Source: Planktosalinus lacus
Lineage (GTDB): Bacteria > Bacteroidota > Bacteroidia > Flavobacteriales > Flavobacteriaceae
Length of the DNA stretch: 53,480 bases
Direction: 5' to 3'
NCBI RefSeq assembly: GCF_014640155.1
Contig: NZ_BMGK01000012.1
Location: forward strand, 1-53,480
The notes under the pieces were generated by a model. That model was given only the letters and a program-made list of their open reading frames with translations, did not search any database and had not been told where the DNA came from. Of this stretch, positions 1 through 8,967 are shown one piece after another. Position 1 is the stretch's first letter, and every line of letters begins with the position of its first letter. The position numbers were made by a program, and so were the translations under genes.

Positions 1-200
1 TTTATTTCTCTGTATTATCCGGGATCGTTTCCAATCCCAAAAAATACGCTGTCAATTCAATATATCAATGAACTTTTTCCCTTATCCAAATAAAGGAAGT
101 CTTGCTAAAATAAAAGGACTCGAACCTCTTCTATATACCCACCCGGGATTTCTATTCTCTCTGTTTATTTTAGTGAACCTGTTTGCCTCTGACTCAAAGC
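1..200 (-). other. rRNA operon leader (16S lies beyond the left edge)
   Basis: Read on the minus strand, this stretch carries AAGTTCATTGAT (75-64) followed by an ATTGAATTGACAGCG block. I recall this arrangement from the leader just upstream of 16S rRNA in flavobacteria. It is preceded by two strong promoters pointing toward the window edge. A short GGGAT/ATCCC stem lies near positions 19-36. A second AAGTTCATTGAT copy lies at 294-283, between the two promoters. No 16S sequence is visible, so the rRNA gene itself is inferred to start left of position 1. There is no credible protein-coding ORF in 1-499. Confidence 0.6.
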
Positions 201-205
201 GGGTG

Positions 206-236
206 CAAAAATAATACGCTTTTTTTTACCCCACAA
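206..236 (-). promoter_or_regulatory. rRNA operon promoter P2 (proximal)
   Basis: On the minus strand TTG (236-234) is followed after 20 bases by TATTTTTG (213-206), a match to the Bacteroidota housekeeping promoter pattern. The region immediately downstream reads GCACCCGCTTTGAG, shared with P1 and, in slightly altered form, with the tRNA-His promoter near 47.66 kb. Transcription would start near position 199 and run left. Confidence 0.7.
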
Positions 237-333
237 GCTTTTTTTGAAAAATTTTAAAAACTCAAAAAATACACTAAAAACAATCAATGAACTTCACTCC
301 TCAAAACAATTCCTTTATCCCTCAAAGCGGCTG

Positions 334-363
334 CAAATATACAACCGTTTTTATCCCTGGCAA
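334..363 (-). promoter_or_regulatory. rRNA operon promoter P1 (distal)
   Basis: On the minus strand TTG (363-361) is followed after 19 bases by TATATTTG (341-334), again a match to the Bacteroidota consensus. The initial transcribed region GCAGCCGCTTTGAG differs from that of P2 at one base. The segment between P1 and P2 repeats the promoter-distal leader word AAGTTCATTGAT, so the promoter-plus-leader unit looks duplicated. Confidence 0.7.
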
Positions 364-499
364 GAAAAAACTACATAAAAATTCAATATATTTTTATGCT
401 TTTCCTTAACTACTTGATACTCTTAATTAATTGATTTGAATTATTTTTTTAGCGAACTACTAAACTACAAAAAATAAATCAAATGACAAGAATTTTAAG

Positions 500-1186
500 T
501 TACTTATTTGTCCAGAAATCGGCCAGTTCAAAATAATCAATGGGCCAGGCAGGATGTTGAACTTCCAGGGCACCTTCTTGAAAAGCTCGCTGTAAAATAT
601 CTTCTATTAAAAAGTCTTCTTTATTCTTTAATGGTGAAAACTCATCTTTTAAAGAGATTTCAAATAAACTAGCTGTGGTATTATACCAAAAGGCTCGCCA
701 ACCTGTGCGCAACTCTTTAACTAAATCATATGCGGTGGTTCCGGTTTGCCTGTGAATGAGTTTTACCAATATCTTACCCTCGCTTTTGGTAAGCTTTTTT
801 AATTCGTCTGTAAATTCTCCTTCAATATATTTTTGAACCCTCTTAGTGTAAATTCGTTTTTCCCTGTTTGATTCCAAAGTAGCAAGGCGGTCAGTCATTA
901 CCTGCAGTCTTTCTGCTGCCAGTTTGGCATAAGGATAAACCTTTCGGGTTCGCCTTCTTAAAATTAAGTATGCCCGTCGCTCTTTTGCGCTATTAAACTT
1001 TAGTTTATTTAGAAGGTATACTTCTTCAAGGTCAATAAATTGCCTGGGCAATGTGTCGCCATCAATAATCATATATAAATACTCAGTAGTATCATTTTTA
1101 TGATAACGGTATGCATTGTCTTCTTGAGAATTGATTTTAAGAATGAAAAATAAAAGTAAAAAGATTACTAATGTTTTGTGCAACAT
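500..1186 (-). CDS. DUF4294 family exported protein
   Basis: A 228-residue protein with an N-terminal hydrophobic signal segment (about residues 3-20, ending near INSQ), so it is probably exported to the periplasm. The body is rich in Lys, Arg and Glu, with an ERRAYLILRRRTRKVYPYAK block at about 69-88. That block and the C-terminal half with a conserved-looking TGWRAFWYN stretch match what I know of DUF4294, a family confined to Bacteroidota with no assigned function. A promoter -10-like TAATTTTG lies on the minus strand at 1232-1225, about 40 bases upstream of the ATG. It stands alone between the rRNA promoters and a divergent peptidase gene. Confidence 0.8.
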   Translation of the reverse strand: MLHKTLVIFLLLFFILKINSQEDNAYRYHKNDTTEYLYMIIDGDTLPRQFIDLEEVYLLNKLKFNSAKERRAYLILRRRTRKVYPYAKLAAERLQVMTDRLATLESNREKRIYTKRVQKYIEGEFTDELKKLTKSEGKILVKLIHRQTGTTAYDLVKELRTGWRAFWYNTTASLFEISLKDEFSPLKNKEDFLIEDILQRAFQEGALEVQHPAWPIDYFELADFWTNK

Positions 1187-1303
1187 ATATTATAGAGTTT
1201 CTGAACAAAAAGCTAAAATCATTCCAAAATTAAAGATAAATCGTTTAGTATATCTAATTTCATAATTATATTGATAATTTTACACCTTTAAAAAATCAAA
1301 ACT

Positions 1304-2392
1304 ATGACAAAATCAATCCTCAACAAAAAATCACTTCAATTTTTAGAAAACTATCTAAATAACGCAGCACCCACCGGATATGAGTGGAGTGGTCAAAAAA
1401 TTTGGATGGACTACCTGAAGCCTTATGTTGATGAATTCATTACAGATAATTATGGAACGGCAGTGGGTGTTATAAACCCCGAAGCAAAATACAAAGTAGT
1501 TATAGAAGGACATGCCGATGAAATTTCTTGGTATGTCAATTATATTACTGATAATGGTTTAATTTATGTAATTCGAAATGGAGGCAGTGACCATCAAATA
1601 GCACCCTCTAAACGTGTAAATATCCACACAAAAAATGGAATCGTTCAAGGTGTTTTTGGATGGCCGGCCATCCACACCAGAAAGAGTAAAGAAAAAGAAC
1701 AGGCCCCTTCATTAGAAAACATTTTTATTGATGTGGGCTGCACCAGCAAAGAGGAAGTTGAAAAACTCGGAGTTCACGTGGGTTGCGTGATTACCTATCC
1801 CGACACCTTTTTCGTTTTAAACGAAAACAAATTTGTTTGTCGAGCACTCGATAACCGTATGGGTGGATTTATGATTGCCGAGGTTGCCAGACTCTTGAAA
1901 GAGAACAAGAAAAAACTTCCATTTGGATTGTATATCACCAATTCAGTTCAGGAAGAAATTGGTTTGCGAGGTGCAGAAATGATTACACAAACCATCAAAC
2001 CAAACTTGGCAATTGTAACTGATGTTTGCCATGATACTACTACTCCAATGATTGAAAAAAAGACGGAAGGTGAAACTAAAATTGGTGATGGCCCTGTGAT
2101 TTCTTATGCTCCGGCAGTACAAAATAAATTAAGAGAACTATTAATAGAAATAGCCGAAAAAAATAAAATACCGTTTCAGAGGATGGCAGCTTCCAGGTCT
2201 ACAGGAACTGATACTGATGCATTTGCTTACAGTAACGGTGGTGTGCCTTCAGCTTTGATTTCACTGCCTTTACGCTATATGCATACCACTGTTGAAATGG
2301 TGCATCGTGATGATGTTGAAAATGTAATAAAGTTGATTTATGAGTCTGTTTTAATGTTTAAAGACGGGCAATCTTTTAATTATTTTGAATAA
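1304..2392 (+). CDS. M42-family metallopeptidase (FrvX/glutamyl aminopeptidase-like)
   Basis: A 362-residue cytosolic aminopeptidase of the M42 clan, predicted to remove N-terminal residues from peptides using two metal ions. Visible metal-site motifs in order are GHADEI (His near 70), ALDNRMGG (Asp near 183), the catalytic EE in QEEIGLRGA (near 217), TDVCHD (near 240) and the late His in RYMHTTVEMVH (near 326). Length is normal for the family. It has no signal peptide. The ATG start fits the family N-terminus. It is a single-gene unit closed by a hairpin terminator before convergent purC. Substrate cannot be told from sequence; some relatives are annotated, often wrongly, as cellulases. Confidence 0.88.
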   Translation: MTKSILNKKSLQFLENYLNNAAPTGYEWSGQKIWMDYLKPYVDEFITDNYGTAVGVINPEAKYKVVIEGHADEISWYVNYITDNGLIYVIRNGGSDHQIAPSKRVNIHTKNGIVQGVFGWPAIHTRKSKEKEQAPSLENIFIDVGCTSKEEVEKLGVHVGCVITYPDTFFVLNENKFVCRALDNRMGGFMIAEVARLLKENKKKLPFGLYITNSVQEEIGLRGAEMITQTIKPNLAIVTDVCHDTTTPMIEKKTEGETKIGDGPVISYAPAVQNKLRELLIEIAEKNKIPFQRMAASRSTGTDTDAFAYSNGGVPSALISLPLRYMHTTVEMVHRDDVENVIKLIYESVLMFKDGQSFNYFE

Positions 2393-2400
2393 AGTACCGG

Positions 2401-2436
2401 GAAGTCGATTTCATATAACTGAAATCGACTTCTTTT
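2401..2436 (+). terminator. Rho-independent terminator after the M42 peptidase gene
   Basis: A perfect 12-base stem GAAGTCGATTTC (2401-2412) pairs with GAAATCGACTTC (2421-2432) across an 8-base loop and is followed by TTTT. It sits between the stop of the peptidase and the convergent purC stop. The T-run is only on the plus-strand side, so it mainly serves the plus-strand gene. Confidence 0.8.
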
Positions 2437-3391
2437 AAATGTACTCAACCAGATAGCTTAGTACATTTTTTTCTATTCTTGATTCAATATCAGAAACATC
2501 ACCTTTTTGAAACGTTTCTCCTGTAATATTTTCATAGAGTTCAATATATCGCTCTGAAACATTTTTAACAAAATCATCAGTCATAATTGGAACCTTCTGC
2601 CCTTCTTTTCCCTGAAAACCATTTTCTATAAGCCATTGTCTTACAAACTCTTTAGACAATTGTTTTTGAGGAAGACCTTTGTCCTGCAACTCTTTATAGG
2701 TGTCAGCATAAAAATAACGTGAAGAATCCGGCGTGTGAATTTCGTCAATTAAAACAATTTGGCCGTCTTTGGTTTTTCCGAATTCATATTTGGTGTCAAC
2801 CAAAATCAATCCACTTGAAGCGGCAATTTCCGTCCCTCGTTGAAACAATTTTTGAGTGTACTCTTCCAATACCTGGTAATCTGCTTCAGAAACTATTTCT
2901 TTTATCAAAATGTCTTCACGTGAAATATCTTCATCATGTTCCCCTGCTTCAGCTTTAGTGGCCGGTGTGATAATAGGTTGTGGAAACTGATCATTTTCCT
3001 TCATTCCATCAGGCATTGAAACACCACAAAGGATTCTTTTACCGGCTTTGTACTCACGGGCTGCGTGTCCGCTTAAATAGCCTCTTATGACCATTTCCAC
3101 CTTGAAAGGTTCACAAGCGTGGCCAATTGCCACGTTGGGATCAGGTGTGGCAATAAGCCAATTGGGTACAATATCTTTGGTGGCACCCATCATTTTTGTT
3201 GCAATTTGATTGAGAACTTGCCCTTTAAAGGGAATTCCTTTAGGCATCACAACATCAAAAGCACTGATGCGGTCTGTAGCTACCATTAGTAGCATATTAT
3301 TTTCCAAGGTATATACATCACGCACTTTACCATGGTATACATTTTTTTGACCCGGAAATTGAAAATTTGTTTTTGTGAGGGTATTGCTCAT
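2435..3391 (-). CDS. purC: Phosphoribosylaminoimidazole-succinocarboxamide synthase (SAICAR synthase)
   Basis: This enzyme joins aspartate to CAIR using ATP in de novo purine synthesis. Visible motifs include GKVRDVY near residue 21, the [11 protein letters not shown] stretch near 42, the [11 protein letters not shown] loop and [10 protein letters not shown] near 197 followed by [12 protein letters not shown]. These are diagnostic of SAICAR synthase. At 318 residues it is longer than the E. coli enzyme (about 240) but of a length usual in Bacteroidota. Two bases separate it from the upstream phoH-type gene on the same strand, so the two are probably co-transcribed. Confidence 0.95.
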   Translation of the reverse strand: MSNTLTKTNFQFPGQKNVYHGKVRDVYTLENNMLLMVATDRISAFDVVMPKGIPFKGQVLNQIATKMMGATKDIVPNWLIATPDPNVAIGHACEPFKVEMVIRGYLSGHAAREYKAGKRILCGVSMPDGMKENDQFPQPIITPATKAEAGEHDEDISREDILIKEIVSEADYQVLEEYTQKLFQRGTEIAASSGLILVDTKYEFGKTKDGQIVLIDEIHTPDSSRYFYADTYKELQDKGLPQKQLSKEFVRQWLIENGFQGKEGQKVPIMTDDFVKNVSERYIELYENITGETFQKGDVSDIESRIEKNVLSYLVEYI

Positions 3392-3393
3392 TA

Positions 3394-4347
3394 TTATTCT
3401 ACATTTTCTATCGCTTTATAAGCAGAAATAACTTCTTTAACCAAACGATGACGAATCACATCTTTATCATCGAGATAAATCATTCCCACTCCTTTCACGT
3501 CTTTTAAAACCAACAATGCTTCTTTAAGTCCTGAAATCACCCTTCTGGGAAGGTCAATTTGACCGGGGTCACCAGTAATCATGAACTTGGCATTTTTACC
3601 CATTCGGGTTAAAAACATTTTCATCTGGGCATGGGTGGTGTTTTGAGCTTCATCGAGAATGACAAACGCATTGTCCAATGTGCGACCACGCATAAATGCC
3701 ATCGGTGCTATTTGAACAATTCCTTTTTCGATATACGATTCAAGTTTTTCATGAGGAATCATATCTCTTAGAGCATCATATAAAGGTTGCATATAAGGAT
3801 CTAATTTTTCCTTTAAGTCGCCCGGAAGAAAACCTAAGTTTTCACCGGCTTCAACAGCGGGTCTTGTGAGTATGATGCGTTTAACTTGCTTTTCTTTTAA
3901 AGCTTTTACAGCAAGGGCAACCCCGGTGTAAGTTTTTCCGGTTCCGGCAGGGCCCACAGCAAAAACCATATCATTTTTACGCATTAAGTCAACCAGTCGA
4001 CGCTGATTTACTGTAATGGCTTTAATCTGCTTTCCTCCCACTCCATGAACAAGCACTTCGCCGCTACCTTCAGGAGTTTCATATTCTGCGCTGCTTTCAC
4101 TGGTAAGGATGCGTTCAATAACATTTTCATCCAACTTGTTGTATTTCACAAAATGCTCCATCAACATAGTGAATTTTTTATCAAATTCTTCCAACAATTC
4201 TTCATCACCAAACACAGTTAAACGGTTTCCTCTGGCAACAATTTTTAACTTAGGATAGTATTTTTTTAAAAGGTTGATGTTTGAATTTTGATGTCCAAAC
4301 AACTCGCTTGGACTTATCTCTGTAATTTCTAGAATAAGTTCGTTCAA
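3394..4347 (-). CDS. PhoH family ATPase
   Basis: A 317-residue cytosolic ATPase of the PhoH family (PhoH-like/YbeZ), thought to act in RNA metabolism or ribosome maturation. An N-terminal KH-like segment (about 20-80) precedes the ATPase domain. Walker A is GPAGTGKT near 136, Walker B is VILDEAQN near 230, and a sensor-like [13 protein letters not shown] follows. It lies directly upstream of purC on the minus strand with a 2-base gap. No YbeY gene is adjacent here, although that neighbour is common in other phyla. The start ATG is preceded by an ordinary AT-rich leader. Confidence 0.92.
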   Translation of the reverse strand: MNELILEITEISPSELFGHQNSNINLLKKYYPKLKIVARGNRLTVFGDEELLEEFDKKFTMLMEHFVKYNKLDENVIERILTSESSAEYETPEGSGEVLVHGVGGKQIKAITVNQRRLVDLMRKNDMVFAVGPAGTGKTYTGVALAVKALKEKQVKRIILTRPAVEAGENLGFLPGDLKEKLDPYMQPLYDALRDMIPHEKLESYIEKGIVQIAPMAFMRGRTLDNAFVILDEAQNTTHAQMKMFLTRMGKNAKFMITGDPGQIDLPRRVISGLKEALLVLKDVKGVGMIYLDDKDVIRHRLVKEVISAYKAIENVE

Positions 4348-4465
4348 AAGCAGTAATTTATTTTAAGAATTGTCTTTTATAATGATTAAGTTTGTACTAC
4401 AAATCTAATGTATTTTTATGGTTACCTCTATGTTTTGAGGTTAAAAAAATATCAACAATTTACCT

Positions 4466-5296
4466 ATGCCAATAATAACTCTTACAACCGATTTTGGAGA
4501 AAAAGATCATTTTGCAGGAGCGGTTAAAGGTGCTATTTATAATGAATTGGAATCTATTAAAATTGTTGATATCTCCCATTCTGTTTCACCTTTTCATATC
4601 ACCGAGGCTGCATACATAATTCAAAATGCTTATAGGAGTTTTCCTAAAGGTACCATTCATATTATTGGAATAGATTCAGAGTTGACACCTGAAAATAAAC
4701 ATATTGCAGTTTTGCTGGACGAGCATTACTTTATATGTGCTGACAATGGAATTGTTTCCTTAATCACTCAGGAAATGAAACCCAAAAAAATTGTTGAAAT
4801 AAACATACACGACAGAGTGATTTCTGATTTTCCGGTGTTGGACGTTTTTGTGAAAGTGGCCTGTCACCTCGCCCGGGGAGGCACCCTTGAAGTAGTTGGA
4901 AAAGAAATTCCTGAAATAAAAAAATTAAAAGGACTGACTCCTGTTGTTCAGGAAAAACAACAACAAATTATTGGGAATGTGATCTATATTGATAACTATG
5001 GAAATGTTGTTACCAATATTTCTAAAAAGCTTTTTGAAGCAGTTGGAAAAGGCAATCCATTTGTCGTTTCTGGCAGAAATGTAAAATTCAAAAAGATTTT
5101 CGCAAAATACAGTGATGCAATTGACTTTTCACTTCCACCCGATAAGCGTGAAGAAGACGGTAAAAAACTTGCTATCTGGAACGCCTCGGGTTATCTTGAA
5201 CTGGCTGTTTACAAAAGCAACCCACAAACTGTAGGAAGTGCTTCTACACTTTTTGGATTATACTACAGAGATACCGTTACTGTTAATTTTGAATAA
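4466..5296 (+). CDS. SAM hydrolase / SAM hydroxide adenosyltransferase (DUF62)
   Basis: A 276-residue protein of the DUF62 family, which hydrolyses S-adenosylmethionine to adenosine and methionine and is related to the fluorinase/chlorinase fold. The N-terminal TLTTDFGEKDHFAGAVKGAI, the VDISHSV segment near 35 and the C-terminal NIDYGN-like IYIDNYGNVVTN near 174 are the family landmarks. Length is normal. The halogenase-specific insert is not apparent, so hydrolysis with water or hydroxide is the likely reaction. It is followed 9 bases later by a small monooxygenase-like gene and probably shares its transcript. Confidence 0.88.
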   Translation: MPIITLTTDFGEKDHFAGAVKGAIYNELESIKIVDISHSVSPFHITEAAYIIQNAYRSFPKGTIHIIGIDSELTPENKHIAVLLDEHYFICADNGIVSLITQEMKPKKIVEINIHDRVISDFPVLDVFVKVACHLARGGTLEVVGKEIPEIKKLKGLTPVVQEKQQQIIGNVIYIDNYGNVVTNISKKLFEAVGKGNPFVVSGRNVKFKKIFAKYSDAIDFSLPPDKREEDGKKLAIWNASGYLELAVYKSNPQTVGSASTLFGLYYRDTVTVNFE

Positions 5297-5305
5297 AAAA
5301 AGGCT

Positions 5306-5614
5306 ATGTTTATCAGAATCGTGAAAATGGAGTTTAAAACACACAAGGTCCAACAGTTTTTAGACAACTTTGAAACAGTAAAAGAAAAAATAAGAACTTT
5401 TCCGGGCTGTTTACACCTTGAACTTTACCGGGATAAACAACACCAACACATTTTTTTTACTTACAGCAAATGGAAAGAAGAATCTGATCTTGAAAACTAC
5501 CGCAACAGTGCTCTTTTTAAAGACGTTTGGAGTGAAACAAAACCTATGTTTTCAAACAAAGCTGCAGCCTGGAGCGTTGATGTATTGCATCAACTGGATG
5601 AAACAATGTTTTAA
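5306..5614 (+). CDS. Antibiotic biosynthesis monooxygenase (ABM) domain protein
   Basis: A 102-residue single-domain protein with the ferredoxin-like ABM fold. It starts IRIVKMEF, has the FPGCLHLELYRD segment in the middle, FFTYSKWKEESDLENYRNS (the conserved W and Y) and the C-terminal FSNKAAAWSVDVL. Such proteins are small dimeric oxidoreductases or quinol/heme-related factors; a role in antibiotic synthesis is not implied. Its TAA stop shares the palindrome TTAA with the TAA of the convergent pabB gene. Confidence 0.85.
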   Translation: MFIRIVKMEFKTHKVQQFLDNFETVKEKIRTFPGCLHLELYRDKQHQHIFFTYSKWKEESDLENYRNSALFKDVWSETKPMFSNKAAAWSVDVLHQLDETMF

Positions 5615-6915
5615 CTTTCCAAAACCTGACGCATTGCCTTTGATTTTAAAATGCATTCCTCATATTCCTTTTCAGGGTCTGACTTAAATGTAATTGCACT
5701 ACCAACTGAAAAACTCAAATACTTTAAAGTTTCATTAAAAAGTATACTTCTTATTACAACATTGAAATCTGCATCGCCTTGAGGCGAAATGTAACCCACC
5801 GAGCCACTGTACAGTCCACGCTTATTATCTTCCAGTTTTTCTATGATTTTTAATGCACTCTCTTTAGGTGCACCCGTCATGCTTCCCATTGGAAATGTTG
5901 TTTTCAGGACGTCGGTTATCGTTGTCTCTGTTTCAACTTCTGAAATGATTGTGCTAATAAGTTGATGCACTTGTTTGAAGGTGTACAAACCACACAATTC
6001 TTCCACATACACACTGCCGCGTTTCGCTGTGCGTGAAAGATCGTTACGCACCAAATCAGTGATCATAATATTTTCAGAGCGCTCTTTTTCATCTGATTTA
6101 AGAGTTGCTGCCAGTTGAGTATCTAATTCCTGATTTTGTGATCGTGGTGCGGTGCCCTTTATGGGTTGTGAAATTATTTTATTTCCTTCTTTTTTCAGAT
6201 ATCGTTCAGGTGAAGCCGAAAGCAAATAATTTGACTCCAGTTTTAAAAAACATGCAAAGGGTGCCTCTGAAATTGAATTGAGTTTTAAAAAAGTGTGTAG
6301 TGGCTCAATTGTGGCCTGTTCAGCAAAAAATTCCATACAAAAATTGGCTTCATAAATATCACCTTGCTGGATATGGTGTTGCATTTCTTTTACCTTATCT
6401 ATGTAAGCTTTTTTGGATGTTCTTGCTTCAATAACAGGTTTTGGAATTTCCTTTGTTTGTTTTGGAGTCTTATTTTTAAAGATGGAATTGAGGTCATCTT
6501 CGATTTCGTCTGCAACAAAGTGAAGGTAATGTAGTTCCAGGGTCTGTCCCTTCAGCAAGATAATTTTTTTTGGCTGAAAAAAATAAAGTTCAGGAAACTT
6601 TGACCCATCAACATTATTGGATGACAAATCTGTTACCGCATTTTTCAGGTCATATGTTAAATATCCAAAAACCCAGTCGGCCGCGTGTTTATGATATTCC
6701 TCGAGTTTATCAAATGCCTCGTGAAAATCTGTTTTTATTGAGGTCAACGCATCAACCGCTAAAATACAGTCGAATGAAGTATAATTTAAATTCTTTTGGT
6801 TTGCACCAGAATTTGAATCGAGCCAAACCACTTCTTCAAATTGTTGTGCCCAGCTAAGCAGCTTGTTTTTAAGTTCGTGAGAAGGCTTTAGGTTTATTTT
6901 TTTTACTGTTCGCAA
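5611..6915 (-). CDS. pabB: Aminodeoxychorismate synthase component I / anthranilate synthase component I-like
   Basis: A 434-residue chorismate-binding enzyme. The C-terminal catalytic half carries QGDIYEANFC, SPERYL, the PIKGTAPR motif, EKERSENIMITDLVRNDLSR and the GSMTGAPKESALKIIE stretch. These are typical of PabB, which aminates chorismate to 4-amino-4-deoxychorismate for folate. TrpE is the alternative, but isolation from trp genes and the PIKGTAPR motif favour PabB. The start is TTG at 6915, directly after the TAA of the upstream reductase gene, which implies translational coupling. No glutaminase (pabA) or lyase (pabC) lies beside it. Confidence 0.85.
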   Translation of the reverse strand: MRTVKKINLKPSHELKNKLLSWAQQFEEVVWLDSNSGANQKNLNYTSFDCILAVDALTSIKTDFHEAFDKLEEYHKHAADWVFGYLTYDLKNAVTDLSSNNVDGSKFPELYFFQPKKIILLKGQTLELHYLHFVADEIEDDLNSIFKNKTPKQTKEIPKPVIEARTSKKAYIDKVKEMQHHIQQGDIYEANFCMEFFAEQATIEPLHTFLKLNSISEAPFACFLKLESNYLLSASPERYLKKEGNKIISQPIKGTAPRSQNQELDTQLAATLKSDEKERSENIMITDLVRNDLSRTAKRGSVYVEELCGLYTFKQVHQLISTIISEVETETTITDVLKTTFPMGSMTGAPKESALKIIEKLEDNKRGLYSGSVGYISPQGDADFNVVIRSILFNETLKYLSFSVGSAITFKSDPEKEYEECILKSKAMRQVLES

Positions 6916-7458
6916 TTAACCAGCAATTTGATGTTCAAAATTTTGAATCACATCTATAAAACCAAGAGCAAGTTCTTCATTGATAATTTTATTTTCAGAA
7001 AGAGAAAAATTCTCATTGAATGAAGGAAAACTAAAACTTTCGATGACCTCACCATCATGTCTTGGAATTCGGCTTTTTACATATTCTAAGGAACTTGCTC
7101 CCCCTCTGCTTCCGGTTGATGTACTCATCAACAACACTTTCTTACCCTTCAGGTATTTATATTCAATGCGAGACAACCAATCCATCACGTTTTTAAAAAA
7201 AACTGAGGGTCCGCCATTGTGCTCATTTACTGAAATCATAAGTGCATCAGCATCTTTAATTCTATTCAAAAGTAAACGCAGTTCAGCAGAATAGCCCAAT
7301 TCTTTTTCAATATCTTCACCAAACAATACCAGTGGATAATCTGTAAGTTTAATAAGTTCCACCTCGTGTTGGCTAATTAATGAAGTTGCATAGCTTATCA
7401 ATTGGTAATTGATTGAAGTGCTGCTGTTTGATCCTGCAAAGGCCAGTATTTTTTTCAT
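6916..7458 (-). CDS. NADPH-dependent FMN reductase family protein
   Basis: A flavodoxin-like oxidoreductase of about 180 residues. It begins MKKILAFAGSNSSTSINYQL, with the phosphate-binding SNSSTS loop, followed by the DALMISVNEHNGGPS segment and STSTGSRGG. These match the NADPH-dependent FMN reductase / chromate reductase family, which reduces FMN or quinone-like compounds in the cytosol. The ORF could begin 12 codons earlier (7494), but the family N-terminus is the MKKILAF methionine at 7458, so I chose that. It is the first gene of a two-gene unit with pabB. Confidence 0.85.
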   Translation of the reverse strand: MKKILAFAGSNSSTSINYQLISYATSLISQHEVELIKLTDYPLVLFGEDIEKELGYSAELRLLLNRIKDADALMISVNEHNGGPSVFFKNVMDWLSRIEYKYLKGKKVLLMSTSTGSRGGASSLEYVKSRIPRHDGEVIESFSFPSFNENFSLSENKIINEELALGFIDVIQNFEHQIAG

Positions 7459-7550
7459 TTCAGATTTTGCTGATTTGATGTGATTAAAAAACAAAAATAC
7501 CTAAATTTTAGAGACTTCATGTTTATAAAAAGCTAAATATAAAATAAGCT

Positions 7551-7558
7551 TACCTTTG
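7551..7558 (+). promoter_or_regulatory. Promoter -10-type element of the DEAD-box helicase gene
   Basis: TACCTTTG matches the Bacteroidota TAnnTTTG element and lies 16 bases upstream of the TTG start codon, giving a very short leader. I did not find a clear TTG element at the expected upstream spacing. Confidence 0.5.
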
Positions 7559-7574
7559 CGGAAAAATAAACGAT

Positions 7575-8933
7575 TTGACATTTAGTGATTTTAATCTAAC
7601 AACTCCATTTCTCAACGCATTGAATGATTTGGGGATAGCAACCCCCACTCCAATTCAGGAGCAATCTTTTTCAGTTGTTATGTCTGGCAGAGATATGGTG
7701 GGAATTGCACAAACAGGTACCGGAAAAACGTTTGCATATATGCTTCCGCTTTTGCGAATGTTGCCTTTCTCTAAACAAGAAAACCCCAGGGTCTTGGTTT
7801 TGGTTCCTACACGTGAACTTGTATTGCAAGTTGTGGAGGAAACCCAAAAATTAGCAAAGTATACAAACTTGCGTATTCTGGGGGTTTATGGTGGGACAAA
7901 CATAAACACTCAAAAAAAAGCCATTGCTGAAGGCATAGATGTTATTGTTGCAACTCCTGGACGGCTTTATGATCTGGCCGTAAGCCGTGTATTACAGCTA
8001 AAATCAATTCAAAAGCTGGTGATTGATGAAGTAGATGTCATGTTAGACTTAGGTTTTAGACATCAACTGGTGAATATTTTTGATATACTTCCGGCACAAC
8101 GCCAAAACATCCTTTTTTCAGCCACAATGACTGAAGATGTAGAAGAGCTTTTGGATGTCTTTTTTAAAAATCCGGAAAAAATTTCGGTCGCCTTAAGTGG
8201 TGAGCCCTTAAAAAACATAGAACAATATGTTTACCTTATACCCAACTTTTACACTAAGGTAAACTTACTTCTGGAGCTACTCTCAAACAAAGAAACTTTT
8301 TCCAAAGTATTACTTTTTGTGAAAAATAAAAAAACAGCTGACTTACTCTTTGAGTTACTGGACGAACATTACAAGGAAGAGTTATGTGTAATTCACTCAA
8401 ACAAGACTCAGAATTACCGCATTCGCAGCATTCGGCAATTTGAAGCTGGTGAAAATCGTATTCTTATTGCAACAGATGTAATGGCGCGCGGACTTGACTT
8501 TGAAAACATATCTCACGTTATTAATGTTGACACCCCCGACTATCCCGAAAATTACATCCACAGGATAGGCCGCACCGGGCGTGCGGAACGCACCGGAAAT
8601 GCCGTGGTATTCACAACACCCGGGGAGGAAAACAACCTGGAAGCCATTGAATCCCTGATGCAGCTGGAAGTAACACGCCTTCCCTTGCCTGAAGGTCTTG
8701 AAATCTCTGAAAAGCTAACCTATGAAGAGCGACCCGTCATCAAGGAAATCAACAATCCGGGTAAACGAAACAAAAATGACGAAGACGCACCGGGACCCTC
8801 TTTTCACGAGAAAAAAGATAAAAATAAAAAAGAAAACCTGGGCGGTTCCTACCGGAGGGAAATAACAAAAAAATATAAAAAACCCTTAACCAAAGGCGAT
8901 AAAAACTACAACCGCAGGAACAAAAAGAAATAG
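7575..8933 (+). CDS. DEAD-box RNA helicase with basic C-terminal tail
   Basis: A 452-residue RhlE-like RNA helicase. The motifs in order are the Q motif PTPIQEQSF near 25, Walker A AQTGTGKT near 45, PTREL near 79, TPGRL, motif II DEVD (not DEAD) near 154, SAT near 186, and motif VI HRIGRTGRAE near 330. The last 60 residues are Lys- and Arg-rich (GKRNKNDED to NRRNKKK) and probably bind RNA. The start is TTG at 7575, because MTFSDFNL is the family N-terminus and no ATG is available. A decayed partial copy of its 3' half lies at 12.7-13.1 kb. Confidence 0.93.
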   Translation: MTFSDFNLTTPFLNALNDLGIATPTPIQEQSFSVVMSGRDMVGIAQTGTGKTFAYMLPLLRMLPFSKQENPRVLVLVPTRELVLQVVEETQKLAKYTNLRILGVYGGTNINTQKKAIAEGIDVIVATPGRLYDLAVSRVLQLKSIQKLVIDEVDVMLDLGFRHQLVNIFDILPAQRQNILFSATMTEDVEELLDVFFKNPEKISVALSGEPLKNIEQYVYLIPNFYTKVNLLLELLSNKETFSKVLLFVKNKKTADLLFELLDEHYKEELCVIHSNKTQNYRIRSIRQFEAGENRILIATDVMARGLDFENISHVINVDTPDYPENYIHRIGRTGRAERTGNAVVFTTPGEENNLEAIESLMQLEVTRLPLPEGLEISEKLTYEERPVIKEINNPGKRNKNDEDAPGPSFHEKKDKNKKENLGGSYRREITKKYKKPLTKGDKNYNRRNKKK

Positions 8934-8967
8934 TATTTTTAAGGTGTTTTATTTTTCAAGAGAACCC

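Noticed and set aside
2915-2925. parS-like TTCACGTGAAA inside purC
   Set aside because: Only about 12 of 16 bases match the usual parS palindrome, it lies in a conserved coding region, and no second copy was found near parAB.
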